From a virus: a DNA stretch of 22,950 bases. The stretch's first letter is position 1. Each line of letters begins with the position of its first letter. The translations under genes and the position numbers were made by a program. Shown in pieces: positions 11,651 through 19,006 of this stretch. The stretch lies in the IMG/VR virus record IMGVR_UViG_3300035698_009116, positions 1-22,950 of that record; one strand, 5' to 3'. The notes below the pieces were generated by a model. That model searched no databases. It saw only the letters and a program-made list of their open reading frames with translations, and was not told the origin of the DNA.

Positions 11651-13623
11651 ATAAAGCAACAATCCGATTATTCAAAGCATTACCAATAACAACGAAAAAG
11701 AAAAAGACTAATAAAGATTTATTGGTAAAAACTATCAAGAAAGGTTTTATATTTTCTCCAGAAGTTATTCATAATTACTCAAATTATGACGAACTGATTA
11801 AGATGGTAGAGGAAGTAATTGGAATAACGGGCGAAAAATTAAATAGCTCTTTCCACAAATCTTGGACCAAGGTAAAAGATGCTAGCATGGAACAATTAGT
11901 GGTTGAGCAATTGGCGCACTATCTTACTACTTATGGCAAAGAGCAACCCGCAGAGTATGTAGAAGAAAAGGAAAAACAATGGGAAGTAGATAATTTGGGT
12001 GGAAAAATAATTGGGTTAGGAGATTTCGAGTCGGATAAGGTTGGTGGTAATTATGTTTATATTCCCAAAGAGAAACTAGAAATTCCAGAGCTCGATATAG
12101 ATGGAATAAGATTAGTGGTCATAAAAGGATATACCAAAAAAGAATTAAAAGAAAAATTATTAAACTTGCTTGGCATGGGAATCGCTTTGGGCGAGGATAC
12201 AATTCAGGATGTATTAGATGTAGCTACTTTTGTTGAGCTAGATGAAAAAGATATTGAGGGAGTTAAGAACAAAGAAGTCAAGGCAGCCCTCTATGATTAT
12301 TTGAATTTATTGCCAGAAAATCCAATTGAATTTTTAAGATTTCTTGTTTATAAGACAACAGACAAAACTCTTTTAATTAAAAGTCGTAGCTTAATAGAAG
12401 AAATTAAAGAAGGCAAGAATGGCATTGTCAAATTACTTAACGAATATGAGAAAAAATATGGCTTGAATAGATTGGCTGAGATATTTTACAGATTTAAGCC
12501 ACTATTCTTAGCCATGAGAACTACCAAGGGGTCAAAGAAGATAATAAATAGGATAAGAAGATTGGCAGTAGCAAACCACAAACCATTACCAGAAGACTAT
12601 CTGAATAGTATTACTGCTAAATTGAAAAAAGGAAAAAAGATAAATAAAGTTGAGTTGGAAAAAGAGCTGGATAAAGTTAATACTTTCAGAAAGATTAGGT
12701 TGGCTTATGCTCTAAAATTCAGAACTAAAGACGCTGAGTCAATCTTATATCGCATACGGAATGGACGAGGATATGCTACTAGCTTTAGTTTTAACGAACA
12801 AAATGCGGCCAAGAGAACATTAGACATTGTGATTGGTTCAATTGTTAAAGATGTTAGTGGGAATGTAAAGGGTAAGAAAATTTATATCCCCGAACATATA
12901 ACATATAGTTTACCAGCTACTGAAAAACAATTCACAGGGCAATTTCCATCAGGAACCTATGTGTCAATTCCTAAAGATATGCTTGTAGGTATTAATTGGG
13001 GAAATGTGAAAAATTATAGCATTGATTTAGATTTATCCTTAATCTCGCCTGAAACAGGAAAGATTGGTTGGGATTCTGCTTATAGAACAGAGGATAGAAG
13101 TATATTATTTTCTGGCGACATAACAGATGCTACGGGAAGAAATGGTGCGACAGAATTGTTCTATATAAAAAAGCAAATTAAAAAAGCTTTTATACTTCTT
13201 GTCAATTACTATAACTTTGATAGCGAAATAGAAGTGCCATTCAAAATAATTGTAGCACAAGAAAAAGCAGATGACTTTAGGGAGAACTATATGGTAAATC
13301 CTAATAACGTTGTGTCTATCGCTAACTCAAAAATAAATCAAAAGGAAACCATATTGGGCTTATTGATTACAACCTCTGATGGTTGTAGATTCTATTTTGC
13401 TGAAACGAATATTGGAAAGTCAATAACTTCTAGTGATGCGGACTTTGTTGAACATAGCAGGAAGTATCTCTTTGACTTTTATGAAGGTGCTATTGGTTTA
13501 AAAGATATTTTAGTAAAAGCTGGCGCTAAAATTGTTGACGATAAAGAAAAGGCTGATATAGATCTTTCGCCAGAAGATTTAGAGAAAGATAGTATTTTGA
13601 ATTTACTTAAAGGTCATGAATAA
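11647..13623 (+). CDS. large protein of unknown function with a TerD-like C-terminal segment
   Basis: 658 residues, the largest gene in the window. The N-terminal 100 residues hold GFIFSPEVIHNYSNYDELI and SFHKSWTKVKDASMEQLVVE followed by HYLTTYG, which look conserved rather than random. The middle (about 200-390) is helical and basic. About 395-560 is beta-rich: TYVSIPKDMLVGINWGNVKN, then SIDLDLSLISPETGKIGWDS, ILFSGDITDATGRNGATELF. The DLDLS...G...SGD.T...GA.E pattern recalls TerD-family calcium-binding domains, but the match is by eye and partial. The C-terminus is acidic. It has no signal peptide or membrane segment. Possible roles in stress or phage defence are speculation. Confidence 0.55.
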   Translation: MNKATIRLFKALPITTKKKKTNKDLLVKTIKKGFIFSPEVIHNYSNYDELIKMVEEVIGITGEKLNSSFHKSWTKVKDASMEQLVVEQLAHYLTTYGKEQPAEYVEEKEKQWEVDNLGGKIIGLGDFESDKVGGNYVYIPKEKLEIPELDIDGIRLVVIKGYTKKELKEKLLNLLGMGIALGEDTIQDVLDVATFVELDEKDIEGVKNKEVKAALYDYLNLLPENPIEFLRFLVYKTTDKTLLIKSRSLIEEIKEGKNGIVKLLNEYEKKYGLNRLAEIFYRFKPLFLAMRTTKGSKKIINRIRRLAVANHKPLPEDYLNSITAKLKKGKKINKVELEKELDKVNTFRKIRLAYALKFRTKDAESILYRIRNGRGYATSFSFNEQNAAKRTLDIVIGSIVKDVSGNVKGKKIYIPEHITYSLPATEKQFTGQFPSGTYVSIPKDMLVGINWGNVKNYSIDLDLSLISPETGKIGWDSAYRTEDRSILFSGDITDATGRNGATELFYIKKQIKKAFILLVNYYNFDSEIEVPFKIIVAQEKADDFRENYMVNPNNVVSIANSKINQKETILGLLITTSDGCRFYFAETNIGKSITSSDADFVEHSRKYLFDFYEGAIGLKDILVKAGAKIVDDKEKADIDLSPEDLEKDSILNLLKGHE

Positions 13624-13642
13624 AAATTAACAAGTTAAAATC

Positions 13643-13903
13643 ATGAAAAAAGAAATAATAGACAAACAGGCTAGATATCTAATTAGATTATTGGCCGCAA
13701 GTATTGGTGGTAGTGCATATTTTTATGGACCAGGCACGAGTCCATCTCTTTTCGAGAGTTCAGGCAAGCGCGAAAATCGAGTAGCGCGGCAAATTGGAAT
13801 GGACACATTATGGGAGCGACTTAATTCGATAGAGCAACACCTAAAGATACATTTTGAAGAAGGTGGCGTATACGTTAAGGATGATCAGAAAAAGAATAAT
13901 TAA
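13643..13903 (+). CDS. unknown small protein
   Basis: 86 residues, leader AATTAACAAGTTAAAATC. A helical start (YLIRLLAASIGGSAYF) is followed by a Gly/Pro/Ser loop, an Arg-rich stretch (SSGKRENRVARQIGMDT) and a helix LWERLNSIEQHLKIHF. Possibly a coiled-coil or oligomerising adaptor. No family recognised. Confidence 0.5.
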   Translation: MKKEIIDKQARYLIRLLAASIGGSAYFYGPGTSPSLFESSGKRENRVARQIGMDTLWERLNSIEQHLKIHFEEGGVYVKDDQKKNN

Positions 13904-13914
13904 CTTAAAATAAA

Positions 13915-14130
13915 ATGGAAAAATTATCAAAAAAAGAAGAAGGAAGAATTAAGGGCATATTGACATATAGGGTTCGTGGACTTTCTTATGGATCAATCGC
14001 TAAAATATATAAAGTTTCAAGCGAGAGAATCAGGCAGATTATAGTTAAAAGCGAAAAATATCTACAATTTAATATTCTTAATGTGGAAATTAAGAAGACA
14101 CACAAGTTCCTTAGTAGAAAATTAAAATAA
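13915..14130 (+). CDS. sigma-70 region 4-like HTH protein
   Basis: 71 residues. The segment GILTYRVRGLSYGSIAKIYK followed by VSSERIRQIIVKSEKYL is a helix-turn-helix of the sigma region 4 type; ERIRQI is nearly the canonical recognition-helix ending. There is no region 2, so it cannot act as a full sigma factor. It may be a small regulator or an anti-sigma or sigma-appropriating factor of the phage. It lies directly upstream of the SPFH gene, six bases away. Confidence 0.65.
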   Translation: MEKLSKKEEGRIKGILTYRVRGLSYGSIAKIYKVSSERIRQIIVKSEKYLQFNILNVEIKKTHKFLSRKLK

Positions 14131-14136
14131 AAAATC

Positions 14137-14970
14137 ATGGCAATATTCAATTATATGAAGGGTACAAGCCCAGACAACATGGAACAACCAAAAGTTAATG
14201 TAGGAAAAATAATCTTTCACTTCGTCCTGCTAATAATAATTCTGTTAATGATCTCGGGAGGATTTAGGACAGTAGGCGCTGGAGAAAGAGGAATACGATT
14301 AACCTTTGGAGCAGTAGACGAGAATGTATTAGTTGAGGGATTACATATTAAAGTTCCTTTAGCTCAAAAAATAGTAAAGATGGATGTTAAAATTCAGAAG
14401 AACGAAGTTAGCGTTGCAGCTGCTTCTAAAGATTTACAGGTAGTTAATTCAACGATAGCTCTTAACTATCACGTAGACCCAGTGTCAGCCCCACGACTTT
14501 ATCAAGAGGTAGGAGTAGAATATGATGCTAGAATAATCGCTCCAGCTATTCAAGAATCTGTTAAGGCAATTGAATCTCAATTTACTGCTGAAGAGCTTAT
14601 CACTAGGAGAGAAGAAGTTAAGATAGCAATTAAAGCGAATATAGCAGCAAGATTGTTAGTAAGGGGAATCATAGTAGATGAATTTAATATAATCAACTTT
14701 CAATTCTCAAATGCGTTTGATGAAGCCATTGAAGCAAAAGTAACTGCTGAACAACTTAAGCTCAAAGCAGATAGAGATTTGGAAAGGATCAAGATTGAGA
14801 AAGAACAAATGATAGCCGCAGCTCAAGGTAAGGCAGAAGCTATTAGAATCGAAGCAGCAGCATTGAGCGCTAATGCAAAAGTTATAGAACTTCGCTATAT
14901 TGAAAAATGGGATGGAAAAATGCCTCAATTTTGGGGTGGTGCTACGCCATTTGTCGGAATAAACAAGTAA
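14137..14970 (+). CDS. SPFH/prohibitin-family membrane protein
   Basis: 277 residues. A cytoplasmic N-terminus is followed by one membrane helix (about 24-42, IIFHFVLLIIILLMISGG). The SPFH domain then begins with the classic VGAGERGIRLTFGAV and GLHIKVPLAQKIVKMDV. A long coiled-coil follows (about 195-250, AKVTAEQLKLKADRDLERI and AAAQGKAEAIRIEAAAL). Prohibitins and HflK/C form large ring or cage assemblies in the inner membrane that control the FtsH protease. A phage copy could protect phage proteins from FtsH or reshape the membrane; this is inference. It heads a run of membrane genes up to 15825. Confidence 0.9.
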   Translation: MAIFNYMKGTSPDNMEQPKVNVGKIIFHFVLLIIILLMISGGFRTVGAGERGIRLTFGAVDENVLVEGLHIKVPLAQKIVKMDVKIQKNEVSVAAASKDLQVVNSTIALNYHVDPVSAPRLYQEVGVEYDARIIAPAIQESVKAIESQFTAEELITRREEVKIAIKANIAARLLVRGIIVDEFNIINFQFSNAFDEAIEAKVTAEQLKLKADRDLERIKIEKEQMIAAAQGKAEAIRIEAAALSANAKVIELRYIEKWDGKMPQFWGGATPFVGINK

Positions 14971-14977
14971 AAGTATT

Positions 14978-15223
14978 ATGAAAATACCAAATAATCAAAA
15001 TATAATTCAGTTTTTCCTAAAGTATGGATTGTTAGTTATAATTGGGCTTATTGTATTATTTTTTGTGGTAAATGCTATCTCAGATGCTATTTATTTAGCA
15101 TCTGGGAAATGTGTTATTACAGAAAATGGGCAAGAAGTAATGGTTAATGGAAAGGTGTATGAAATTAAAGAAATTCAAAAATGGTTTAGTGGAGATTTAA
15201 AAATTGAACTAAAAAAGAAATAA
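14978..15223 (+). CDS. single-pass membrane protein
   Basis: 81 residues. The hydrophobic segment at about 12-32 (FLKYGLLVIIGLIVLFFVV) is followed by a soluble part with VITENGQEVMVNGKVYEI, which suggests a small beta-hairpin, and a basic end. It starts seven bases after the SPFH stop and its own stop lies one base before the prepilin ATG, so the three are probably one operon. No family recognised. Confidence 0.55.
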   Translation: MKIPNNQNIIQFFLKYGLLVIIGLIVLFFVVNAISDAIYLASGKCVITENGQEVMVNGKVYEIKEIQKWFSGDLKIELKKK

Positions 15224-15224
15224 T

Positions 15225-15476
15225 ATGAAAAAAGGATTTACTCTAATTGAACTATTGATTGTAATCGCTATTATTTGTATTCTAGTTGCTATTATTGTAA
15301 CGGCTATATTGGGCAAAGGAGAAAGAACTATAATAGAAGAGCGGTGTAACCCAAGGTGGGCGCAATGTACGCTTAATTGCTCTAACCTTGGTGGATTAGC
15401 AACATTAGAGGAGTTGGATATCTGTGTGAAAAAATGTGATATCCAAAAAGAATCGTGCTTATTACTTGAAAAGTAA
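15225..15476 (+). CDS. type IV prepilin-like protein
   Basis: 83 residues. The N-terminus MKKGFTLIELLIVIAII is a textbook class III prepilin signal: basic leader, Gly at -1, Phe at +1, Glu at +5, then a hydrophobic helix. Prepilin peptidase would cut after Gly4. The mature part is short (about 79 residues) and has six cysteines, fitting a small disulphide-bonded minor pilin or pseudopilin rather than a major pilin. Pilin signals are rare in phage genomes. It could decorate host pili, block pilus-dependent superinfection or be a host gene picked up by the phage; none of this is proven. Confidence 0.8.
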   Translation: MKKGFTLIELLIVIAIICILVAIIVTAILGKGERTIIEERCNPRWAQCTLNCSNLGGLATLEELDICVKKCDIQKESCLLLEK

Positions 15477-15507
15477 AAACTTTATAATTAATTGTAAAGA
15501 GAATACT

Positions 15508-15825
15508 ATGAATAACAAAACATGTTCTGCTATGTGGTCTACAATATGTATCGTATTCGTCGCGATAGTTCTGTTCTGGGGGATAGCGATGATTGTTGAT
15601 ACTTATTGCTCAGCTCCTAGAATTATTTCTGTAGAAGATCCATCTAATCTTGCTACATTTTATGAGAATTGCAAGAAAGAACAAACAGATAGAATAAGAG
15701 AGTCTATTAAAGAATTAGAGAGCAATGGGCCAGAGGGAATTGTTCAAGTTATGGTTTGGACAGACCTTAGAGAATGTGGTAATTCAAATGATATCTTCGT
15801 AATTGAATTCGAGTTCAATAAATAA
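15508..15825 (+). CDS. single-pass membrane protein with Cys-containing extracytoplasmic part
   Basis: 105 residues from ATG 15508, chosen because the segment before it lacks a sensible N-terminus and the ATG is preceded by AAAGAGAATACT. A hydrophobic helix (about 10-30, STICIVFVAIVLFWGIAMIV) is followed by a domain of about 70 residues with three cysteines and mixed charge. It follows the prepilin gene and may act with it. No family recognised. Confidence 0.5.
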   Translation: MNNKTCSAMWSTICIVFVAIVLFWGIAMIVDTYCSAPRIISVEDPSNLATFYENCKKEQTDRIRESIKELESNGPEGIVQVMVWTDLRECGNSNDIFVIEFEFNK

Positions 15826-15838
15826 ATTAAATAAAAAC

Positions 15839-16027
15839 ATGAGAAATAAAAAGAGAATTCCTAAAATTACAAAGCTATTAGAGGAAGCGTGGGAATTAGT
15901 TCCAGATTGGAGACTTGGGCAGTTAGTGTCAAACTTATTGGGAACTGGCCCACGAGACGTTTTTCATCCAGAAGACGAAGAATGGGAGAAATTGTTAAAA
16001 GATTTTATAAAGTCGTATAAAAAATAA
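15839..16027 (+). CDS. small conserved phage protein
   Basis: 62 residues, leader AATTAAATAAAAAC. RIPKITKLLEEAWELVPDWR, then LGQLVSNLLGTGPRDVFHPE and DEEWEKLL is a pattern I recognise from many small phage and bacterial proteins of unknown role (RIpki...L...W...Pd.RlgQLi.N.....D.f..eD.e). Acidic and helical. Confidence 0.6.
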   Translation: MRNKKRIPKITKLLEEAWELVPDWRLGQLVSNLLGTGPRDVFHPEDEEWEKLLKDFIKSYKK

Positions 16028-16041
16028 TTAATCATAAAAAC

Positions 16042-16266
16042 ATGAGAAAAAAAGAGTTAAAGAAAGAAGTAGAGCGATTGACTACGAAACTTTATTTAGC
16101 AAATATAGATGAAAAATTTAAAGATATTCCTGAAATGGATGTAACTCATTGTGAGCTTTGTGGAACAATGAAATTAAATAAAGATATGGTTAAATATAAA
16201 AGGAAATGGGGTGATAATTGGAATATATTTTATGTTTGTAAAGAATGTTCTAAAAAAAATAATTAA
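16042..16266 (+). CDS. small zinc-binding protein
   Basis: 74 residues, leader AATTAATCATAAAAAC. A helical N-terminus (KKEVERLTTKLYLANIDEKF) precedes two CxxC pairs, CELCGTMKL and VCKECSKKN, about 30 residues apart, enough for one zinc. It may bind nucleic acid or a protein partner. No family recognised. Confidence 0.55.
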   Translation: MRKKELKKEVERLTTKLYLANIDEKFKDIPEMDVTHCELCGTMKLNKDMVKYKRKWGDNWNIFYVCKECSKKNN

Positions 16267-16277
16267 TTTGAAAAAAT

Positions 16278-16517
16278 ATGAATGGTAAACAAAGAACATT
16301 AATTGTCTTAAAGGCATTGTTCGCTGGGTCGCGCAACAATGGCGATAGCGATAGTTCTACAGACCCACTGGGTAGAGATTATATTCAAGAGAAACTAAAC
16401 GCATGTCTTACATTAGAAAGACCCGATGTCTTGTTAGACGAAGATGGTAAAAAGAGATTTGAGGAAATCGCAGAGAAATTAGCTAGACAAGGAAAAATTA
16501 TTTATGGGAAGAACTAA
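16278..16517 (+). CDS. unknown small acidic protein
   Basis: 79 residues, leader AATTAATTTGAAAAAAT. It has a Ser/Asp/Gly-rich stretch (AGSRNNGDSDSSTDPLGRDY) and a helical C-terminus with EEIAEKLARQGKIIYG. No motif recognised. Confidence 0.5.
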   Translation: MNGKQRTLIVLKALFAGSRNNGDSDSSTDPLGRDYIQEKLNACLTLERPDVLLDEDGKKRFEEIAEKLARQGKIIYGKN

Positions 16518-16521
16518 ATGT

Positions 16522-16875
16522 ATGGTATACAAATTAGCAAAGGAATTAAAAGACGCAGGGTTTCCGCAAGGAGAAGTCAATAGTGGTGTAATGGAGAAAC
16601 TCAAGAATAGAGACGATTTAGAACATTATATAGAGTTTTATGCCCCCACCCTTTCTGAACTTATAGAAGAAATTTATAAATCAATGAAACCAGGAATGGT
16701 GGCAGGATTTAAATTAGAAGAAAATATGGGATTTTGGTGGACAGAAGTATTTTGTGGTGGAAAAGAATATAGGGCAGGAGGAATGTTTGATGGATATACG
16801 GAATTTTTAAAAACACCATTGATAGCAGTAGCTAAATTATGGCTAAAAATAAATACAAAAAATATGGCTAAGTAA
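16522..16875 (+). CDS. phage protein, paralogue of the gene at 18394
   Basis: 117 residues from ATG 16522; the start is set by matching its paralogue (MVYKLAKELKDAGFP here, MNYELAKQLKDAGFP there). Shared landmarks are the N-terminal helix, APTLSELIEE in the middle and LIAVAKLWLKIN at the end. This layout (elakqLkdaGfpq ... aPTLsELieacg ... AvAkLwl.L) is common among small phage proteins of unknown function. It contains several Trp residues in the middle part (GFWWTEVFCGG). Confidence 0.65.
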   Translation: MVYKLAKELKDAGFPQGEVNSGVMEKLKNRDDLEHYIEFYAPTLSELIEEIYKSMKPGMVAGFKLEENMGFWWTEVFCGGKEYRAGGMFDGYTEFLKTPLIAVAKLWLKINTKNMAK

Positions 16876-16877
16876 CT

Positions 16878-16885
16878 AAAGGTCG
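16878..16885 (+). promoter_or_regulatory. AAAGGTCG leader motif, copy 2
   Basis: AAAGGTCG lies 26 bases before the IF-1 start codon. Here GGTC is the 5' arm of a hairpin GGTC-GGTAA-GACC, the reverse of copy 1. Confidence 0.5.
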
Positions 16886-16911
16886 GTAAGACCCTAATTT
16901 AGTCATATATC

Positions 16912-17133
16912 ATGAAAACAAAACCAATTAAGAAATCGGCAATTGTTTTAGAAACGCTACCGAATATTCAATTCAAAGTAAAACTAGATACTGGTCAAGA
17001 GATAAGAGCTTATCTTTGTGGCAAGATGAATAAGAATAGAATAAAAGTCCTTAGTGGCGATGAGGTAATAGTAGAGATTCCTTCTAATATTTGGATAAAG
17101 AATTGTATAGGAAGAATAGTTTTTAGAAAATAG
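16912..17133 (+). CDS. infA: translation initiation factor IF-1 homologue
   Basis: 73 residues, the usual IF-1 length. It aligns along its full length with bacterial IF-1: GTVLETLPNTMFRVELENG corresponds to AIVLETLPNIQFKVKLDTG, AHISGKMRKNYIRIL to AYLCGKMNKNRIKVLSGDEV, and GRIVFR is kept at the end. IF-1 is an OB-fold protein that binds the 30S A site and helps IF-2 and IF-3. A copy inside a phage-like region is unusual. With four tRNA genes and no Shine-Dalgarno sites nearby, it may favour translation of phage messages. The basic KTKPIKK start replaces the typical acidic N-terminus. Confidence 0.85.
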   Translation: MKTKPIKKSAIVLETLPNIQFKVKLDTGQEIRAYLCGKMNKNRIKVLSGDEVIVEIPSNIWIKNCIGRIVFRK

Positions 17134-17195
17134 AAAATTAAGGAGATTCTCATTGAATAATAATAATTAAACATATATAAAATTAAATAAATAAT

Positions 17196-18212
17196 ATGAA
17201 CGAAGAAATAAAAAAAGAAAAAACAGAATGGAGCGTTCAAGCATTTTGGAACGACTTACTTGAGCTAACCAAAAGATATCCACCAAAAGAGAGGGATTAT
17301 ATTAGTGCTAGCGATATTGGAAAAGGACACTGGGACAGATATCAGAAAATGACTGGAGTAGAATCGACTAATCCTTTTCCTGATAGAGTATTAAGAATAT
17401 TTGCTGCTGGAGATGAATTCCATAATTTAATAAAAAATGTCTTTAAGGCATTAGGTATTTTTATTAATTCTCAAGATGACCCAGACGAAGATGGGAAAAA
17501 TCAATGGTCTATTATTCCAGCGACACTAAAGACACTTAAAGTGCTTGGTAAATATGATGCACTTGTTGGCGGAAAAGTTAATGTAGAACAAACAAGAGAA
17601 ACGTGCGATAGAATGCAATTATCAGACTTTGTAAAACAAAGGACAATCAAAATGGCAGAATTCTTAGTAAAGAAATATCCCAACGGACTTCCAGAACTTC
17701 TATATGAAATCAAAAGTATAAATTCTATGGCATTTTGGAATAAAAAAGATTATTTATCTGGTGCTTATCCACATCATGTTATGCAATGTTATGCTTACCT
17801 AAAAGCTAATAATAAACCAGAGGGAAGATTGTTATATGTTAGTAAGGATGATTTAATGATGGCAGAAATTCCAGTTTATCTTAATAATCCAAAACTAGAA
17901 AAAATATTTAATGATGACGTAAAGAAAATGACATATTATTTGCTTAATAAGAAAGAACCACCTAAGCCTGATAATATCATTTATAACGAAAAGAAAAAAC
18001 TGAGATTTCAGCACAATAAAGTAAAACAAATAATAACTGGATGTTATGATTTCAATTGGGAAGTTTCAAGAAGTCAATACTTTAAGAAACTAACTGGATT
18101 TGAAGTAGTTAAAGAATGGGAAAATTCGCATAAAGTTGAGCTTAGTGAAAAAAACAAAGGACTCAAAGATAAATTCAAGGCAAAACTTGAACTAAAGGAT
18201 AAGAAAAAATAA
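17196..18212 (+). CDS. PD-(D/E)XK nuclease, RecB/Cas4-like
   Basis: 338 residues with the RecB-family motifs in order. His76 is in AAGDEFHNLIK, Asp121 in LGKYDALVGG, Glu171-x-Lys173 in LLYEIKSINS, and the QxxxY motif is HHVMQCYAYL (Q197). The opening YISASDIGKGHWDRYQKMTG is also typical of phage Cas4/RecB-like exonucleases (ISaSdig.C...). No cysteine cluster for an iron-sulphur centre is seen. It probably processes DNA ends in recombination or replication, working with the SSB at 19007. The C-terminal 100 residues are basic and helical. Leader region 17134-17195 holds AATTAAACATATATAAAATT and nothing else. Confidence 0.8.
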   Translation: MNEEIKKEKTEWSVQAFWNDLLELTKRYPPKERDYISASDIGKGHWDRYQKMTGVESTNPFPDRVLRIFAAGDEFHNLIKNVFKALGIFINSQDDPDEDGKNQWSIIPATLKTLKVLGKYDALVGGKVNVEQTRETCDRMQLSDFVKQRTIKMAEFLVKKYPNGLPELLYEIKSINSMAFWNKKDYLSGAYPHHVMQCYAYLKANNKPEGRLLYVSKDDLMMAEIPVYLNNPKLEKIFNDDVKKMTYYLLNKKEPPKPDNIIYNEKKKLRFQHNKVKQIITGCYDFNWEVSRSQYFKKLTGFEVVKEWENSHKVELSEKNKGLKDKFKAKLELKDKKK

Positions 18213-18242
18213 CAAAAACTTTTTATAATTAACATAAAAACT

Positions 18243-18374
18243 ATGGCTAAAGCAACAAGAGGAAATACTGGTCGCGGTAGAAGAGGGGCAGGTGGTGGCA
18301 CAAGAAGAAGAGATGGGAGTGGTCGTGGAAGTGGTAATTTCGGAACTTCTAGACAACCAAAACGAAAGAAATAA
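18243..18374 (+). CDS. 43-residue Arg/Gly-rich protein
   Basis: Begins MAKATRGNTGRGRRGAGGGT, continues RRRDGSGRGSGNFGTS and ends RQPKRKK. Almost only Arg, Gly, Ser, Thr and Lys, so it is highly basic and disordered, like RGG-type nucleic-acid-binding peptides. It is preceded by AATTAACATAAAAACT and uses more GC than its neighbours because of Arg and Gly codons. It may compact DNA or bind RNA. Short, but leader and composition speak for a real gene. Confidence 0.6.
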   Translation: MAKATRGNTGRGRRGAGGGTRRRDGSGRGSGNFGTSRQPKRKK

Positions 18375-18393
18375 ATTACAGAGAAATAAATTT

Positions 18394-18750
18394 ATGAACT
18401 ACGAATTAGCAAAACAACTTAAAGACGCGGGGTTTCCGCAGAAAGGAATGTTTTATTGGGTAAAAACTTACGATGGGGATATAGTGTTAAATCATTCATT
18501 CATACGAGAAAGAGATATAGTGGGGACACTAAGACAAACATCACCACAAGGTGGAAATATTTGCTATGCTCCCACCCTTGATGAACTTATAGAAGCGTGT
18601 GGAGATGAGTTCTTTAGGTTGACGAATCTTAATGGGGACAGCGATGCTACTTGGCACGCAGAAGCTCATAGCCACGAGGGAGGAACAATGGGCAAAACTC
18701 GTTGGATAGCAGTAGCTAAATTATATCTAAAATTAAATAAAAAATCATGA
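18394..18750 (+). CDS. phage protein, paralogue of the gene at 16522
   Basis: 118 residues from ATG 18394. It shares with its paralogue the N-terminal helix ELAKQLKDAGFPQ, the middle APTLDELIEACGDEF and the end TRWIAVAKLYLKLNKKS. The centre differs (WHAEAHSHEGGTMGK here). It is the family form with the usual eAcg ending of the PTL motif. An in-frame start at 18292 would run inside the RG-rich gene and is rejected. Its TGA overlaps the next ATG (ATGA). Confidence 0.65.
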   Translation: MNYELAKQLKDAGFPQKGMFYWVKTYDGDIVLNHSFIRERDIVGTLRQTSPQGGNICYAPTLDELIEACGDEFFRLTNLNGDSDATWHAEAHSHEGGTMGKTRWIAVAKLYLKLNKKS

Positions 18751-18980
18751 ATGAAGAAATAAAAGATAAGATAAGAGAAATTTGTATTCATCATGGAGAT
18801 GATGGCACTAGCGGATGGTTATTAGACGAAGATCGCTTTGCTAAAATATTCGCTTTAGTAGATAAACAAAGCGAAGGATTCAAAAAAATTATCGAAGATA
18901 TTCTAGAAAAAAATAGATTTGAGCAAAGTGGAATTACCTTAGAAGAAAGGTTAGAATCCATAAAAGAATCATTAAAATAA
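18747..18980 (+). CDS. unknown small acidic protein
   Basis: 77 residues, coupled to the preceding gene by ATGA. It has EICIHHGDDGTSGWLLDEDR followed by a long charged helix with FKKIIEDILEKN. No family recognised. It ends TTAAAATAA, directly before AAAGGTCG motif copy 3. Confidence 0.5.
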   Translation: MNEEIKDKIREICIHHGDDGTSGWLLDEDRFAKIFALVDKQSEGFKKIIEDILEKNRFEQSGITLEERLESIKESLK

Positions 18981-18988
18981 AAAGGTCG
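18981..18988 (+). promoter_or_regulatory. AAAGGTCG leader motif, copy 3
   Basis: AAAGGTCG lies 18 bases before the SSB start. The context ATTAAAATAAAAAGGTCG is the same in copy 4, although the preceding genes are unrelated. Confidence 0.5.
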
Positions 18989-19006
18989 CAATAATAAGTA
19001 ATAATT

